DNA of 64,000 bases, from positions 372,001 through 436,000 of the forward strand of contig JAMXDE010000048.1 of NCBI GenBank assembly GCA_026770025.1. Reading direction: 5' to 3'. Source of the DNA: Craspedostauros australis. Its lineage: Eukaryota > Bacillariophyta > Bacillariophyceae > Mastogloiales > Achnanthaceae. Shown here in pieces: positions 61,571-64,000 of the stretch (position 1 is its first letter; every line of letters starts with the position of its first letter). A program made the translations under genes and the position numbers. The notes below the pieces were generated by a model. The model did not search any database, was not told the origin of the DNA, and saw only the letters and a list, made by a program, of their open reading frames with translations.

Positions 61571-64000
61571 TCAAGCAAAGTGCGAACTGAACACCTCCAG
61601 ATCTTGCAGTTCCTCGATGAACGTCCTGCCGTTGCTGCCGGGATTGCCAAGACCGAAGCTCAGCGGCGCCCCCGTCGTTGTGTCGATTGCCAGCACCGTG
61701 TACCGCAATTCACACGTCAGCGTCGCCGTGCCCTCCATGCGTTGCGGCAGTGCCGATAGCACGCACCAAGCCGCTCCACCTGCCTTGTGCGGTAGAACAC
61801 GGATGGGCACGCGGATGGCTGGCTGGATGGCCTCCTCCGAACTCTCGGCGACGACGAACGCGACGTTGCCGAGGGCGCGTCCATCGACGTTAGCGTTGTT
61901 CGTGACGATGGCCTGGATGACGACGTGCCTTGGGAAGAAGTGCTTCACAATGGTGACGTCCGGGAAGGTGGATGAGGCAGACGATGATGGACGAGCCTTG
62001 ATGGGTTTCGTCGAATGGATGGGGTCGCCCAGATTCAATGACTTCAATTGAGGCACGACGTGCAAGCTCGCCTGCGCCTTGAGCTGTGCATCCGTCAGCT
62101 TCTCCTTCAACGCCACGTACTTGGATCGCAGCAAGGATGACACCACCGTCAATCGCCGCACCTGCGACTCGCTGTCGACAAGAGCAGGGATCAGGAATGG
62201 CCGAGCGACGGCCGACACGGGCACGTTCTTTGGCAGCAACCTCAGCGCTGCTGCACGGTCGATGGCACCGCGACGCAGCGCCAGCACCTGAATGGCGGCA
62301 TTCGTTCCGCGTTTGGAGTCCGAGTCGGATTGCAGCGCCACACGCACGAGCGGCAGATACGCGCATCCTTCGTCGCCAGGGAGGGTCGCGGACATCCTCG
62401 TGTCGTGCGGATCGTCATTCCAGGCGCCACCGCGGGCATTCATGCGCGCGCGTTGGCGTTCTCGCTTGGCTTGCAACCGTTCGTGACGCAAATCACAGTA
62501 CTCCAACGCCAAATCGAGGCTCTTGCATTCACCGTACAGAATCTGCAAGGCATCCTCGTGCCGTCCCATCCTCCCCAGCACCAGCGCCTGCTCTTGCAGG
62601 AAGGACTTGGGTAGTGCAGATAGCAGGCGTTCGGAACGGATCTTCGTCAGGGGCCATCGCAAGAAGACTCGCAGCTTGCAACGATACAGTGTCCCGAGCA
62701 CGGTGTCGGTCTCATCCGTGTTGTCGTCGCCACGTTCCGCAATGACGCCCTCCAGAAGCAGGTAGCACAGCTCGTCGTGGTAGTTCGCAATATGATCTTC
62801 CATTTCCGGATCCGGCGCCAATCGGTTAAACGCATCCTCCTCATCGTCGTCGGCGCGTCCTGTGGAGATACCAATGGCAGCCTCGAGGTAGGTGACCGCC
62901 AAGGCACGGCCGGACTCGAGTGGCAGCGCGATGGATTCACCATTCTCATTGACGTCATCCGCCAAAACATCCGATTCCTTCTGATCGTACGCGACGGTCG
63001 GTTGTATTTTCTGCAGCAGCTTGATGACCTCCGCTGGATACGTGGGATGCGACAACGGATCATCACGTGCCAGCATGGCCCTCCACTGTTTGGATGTTTG
63101 CGGCAGCAGAGATGTGAAGACTCCGAGACCCAATCGCGGATTCTCTTGCAGCAACCGATGTGTTGCAATGGATTTGAGCACCAGCGAGCAGGCCGACGGC
63201 TTGCCCGTGCTCCACAACTCGGATAGATGAGTGGCCGTGTAGGAGGCGTACTTGATGGGCGACCACGTTGTGACGCCGCTGTTGCCGGTCGATGGCGGTG
63301 ACGCCGACGACGATGGGACGCGGGCCGTCTTCTGGCTCTGCGGCAGCCGCTCGTACAGCACCTGGATGGCACGTTCGTGCTGTCCGCTGGCGCGAAGGAG
63401 CCACACGGCCGATTCGATGAGGTCCATGCTGAGTTGGGCGTTGTTGGAACTGAGCAAGGAGAAGGATTGCGACGCTTCGCGCAGCAGCCGATCTGCGACC
63501 TGACTGCAGACCTGCACCGCCGATGCAGGCAGATCGTCCGAACCATCGCCGACGGGGTCATTGAGCACGATGGTGCCGACGCGGTTGGAACACATCTTTG
63601 CTGCTTTGTTGGCCAAGGCTGGCTTGGGTGGTGCTAGCTGCGTGCACACTAGACACAACAGAGCTGTGCCGGTGACCAACGACGTGGGGTTGGCCACAGA
63701 TGCAACGGTTGGCACAACCGATTGATCCATCGCGCTGGCGTTGACAGATCTGTTTGCGGAGAAGGAGGCCTCGATGGTGCGACCACCATGCGGGGAAGTA
63801 TCCGACACGGCCACGGGCCATGATCCATCGTCACCATCCGCACTCTCCCATTCCAAGAGTCCCAAGATGGCCTGCAGGTACTGCCGCAGCAGATCCCGCG
63901 ATTGAGGTGTCGGTTCCGGACCCACATACGATGTTGCCGTGAAGCTGGCCTGCAAGGCATCCGCCAGCTCGCCGCGCGGGAACCCGTTGGCCCCAAATGC
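61571..64000 (-). CDS. VPS39/TGFBRAP1-like vesicle-tethering protein, C-terminal part (5' end beyond window)
   Basis: The minus-strand frame is open from the right edge to TGA at 61571, 809 residues visible, so the N-terminal CNH (citron) domain would lie outside. The central part matches the VPS39/TRAP1 arrangement: YHDELCYLLLEGVI, then KLRVFLRWPLTKIRSERLLS, then LPKSFLQEQALVLGRMGRHEDALQIL with a clathrin-repeat-like DLALEYC. The Vps39_2-like end contains AAIQVLALRRGAIDRAAAL and VRRLTVVSSLLRSKY. In this family the protein is a Rab-binding subunit of HOPS (VPS39) or CORVET (TGFBRAP1/VPS3) and tethers endosomes and vacuoles. The last 170 residues (beta-rich, LTCELRYTVLA) are an extra domain I do not recognise. 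VPS39 and VPS3 cannot be told apart here. Confidence 0.82.
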   Translation of the reverse strand, partial: AFGANGFPRGELADALQASFTATSYVGPEPTPQSRDLLRQYLQAILGLLEWESADGDDGSWPVAVSDTSPHGGRTIEASFSANRSVNASAMDQSVVPTVASVANPTSLVTGTALLCLVCTQLAPPKPALANKAAKMCSNRVGTIVLNDPVGDGSDDLPASAVQVCSQVADRLLREASQSFSLLSSNNAQLSMDLIESAVWLLRASGQHERAIQVLYERLPQSQKTARVPSSSASPPSTGNSGVTTWSPIKYASYTATHLSELWSTGKPSACSLVLKSIATHRLLQENPRLGLGVFTSLLPQTSKQWRAMLARDDPLSHPTYPAEVIKLLQKIQPTVAYDQKESDVLADDVNENGESIALPLESGRALAVTYLEAAIGISTGRADDDEEDAFNRLAPDPEMEDHIANYHDELCYLLLEGVIAERGDDNTDETDTVLGTLYRCKLRVFLRWPLTKIRSERLLSALPKSFLQEQALVLGRMGRHEDALQILYGECKSLDLALEYCDLRHERLQAKRERQRARMNARGGAWNDDPHDTRMSATLPGDEGCAYLPLVRVALQSDSDSKRGTNAAIQVLALRRGAIDRAAALRLLPKNVPVSAVARPFLIPALVDSESQVRRLTVVSSLLRSKYVALKEKLTDAQLKAQASLHVVPQLKSLNLGDPIHSTKPIKARPSSSASSTFPDVTIVKHFFPRHVVIQAIVTNNANVDGRALGNVAFVVAESSEEAIQPAIRVPIRVLPHKAGGAAWCVLSALPQRMEGTATLTCELRYTVLAIDTTTGAPLSFGLGNPGSNGRTFIEELQDLEVFSSHFA

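Overview
The window is nuclear DNA of a eukaryote, most likely a diatom (Bacillariophyta). The evidence is: spliceosomal GT-AG introns of about 0.2-0.35 kb that join in frame; a Ty1/copia relic whose gag, protease and integrase wording resembles the CoDi families of diatoms; a membrane guanylate/adenylate cyclase fused to a cyclic-nucleotide phosphodiesterase, an architecture I know from diatoms; and an ankyrin protein of a diatom-like type. TAA, TGA and TAG all end genes, so the code looks standard. Genus cannot be fixed from sequence alone.

Layout. Positions 1-13351 hold a decayed copia element that can be read in one frame across three nested insertions: a 0.8-kb insert (823-1616), a nearly intact 8.5-kb LINE with a 15-bp target duplication (2464-10923), and a solo LTR with a 5-bp duplication (11574-12318). 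From 14.0 to 17.2 kb lie a tRNA-like relic, an inverted diverged copy of the same LTR, and two copies of a second repeat family. A complete piggyBac-like DNA transposon occupies 19385-23328.

From about 24.9 kb the sequence becomes gene-rich: an 831-residue orphan protein (+), a JmjC/cupin_8 dioxygenase (-), a four-exon ING-SGF29 chimera (-), a 1028-residue orphan (+), a two-exon ankyrin protein (+), a 541-residue paralogue of the 1028-residue orphan (+), a leucine-rich-repeat protein (+), the two-exon cyclase-phosphodiesterase (+), an acidic Ser-rich protein (-), a predicted myristoylated and palmitoylated protein (-), organellar ribosomal protein uL15 (two exons, +), a small predicted myristoylated protein (+), and a VPS39/TGFBRAP1-like tethering subunit that runs off the right edge (-).

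The most interesting objects are the ING-SGF29 fusion, in which an ING N-terminus is joined by three in-phase introns to the H3K4me3-reading tandem Tudor of SGF29; the cyclase-PDE that could make and destroy the same messenger; the piggyBac-like element flanked by GTAG instead of TTAA; and the LINE whose RT and RNase H halves are split by one in-frame stop. The nested insertions can be placed to the base and ordered. Intergenic DNA contains many (CT/GA)n tracts and a recurring TACTCGTA octamer.
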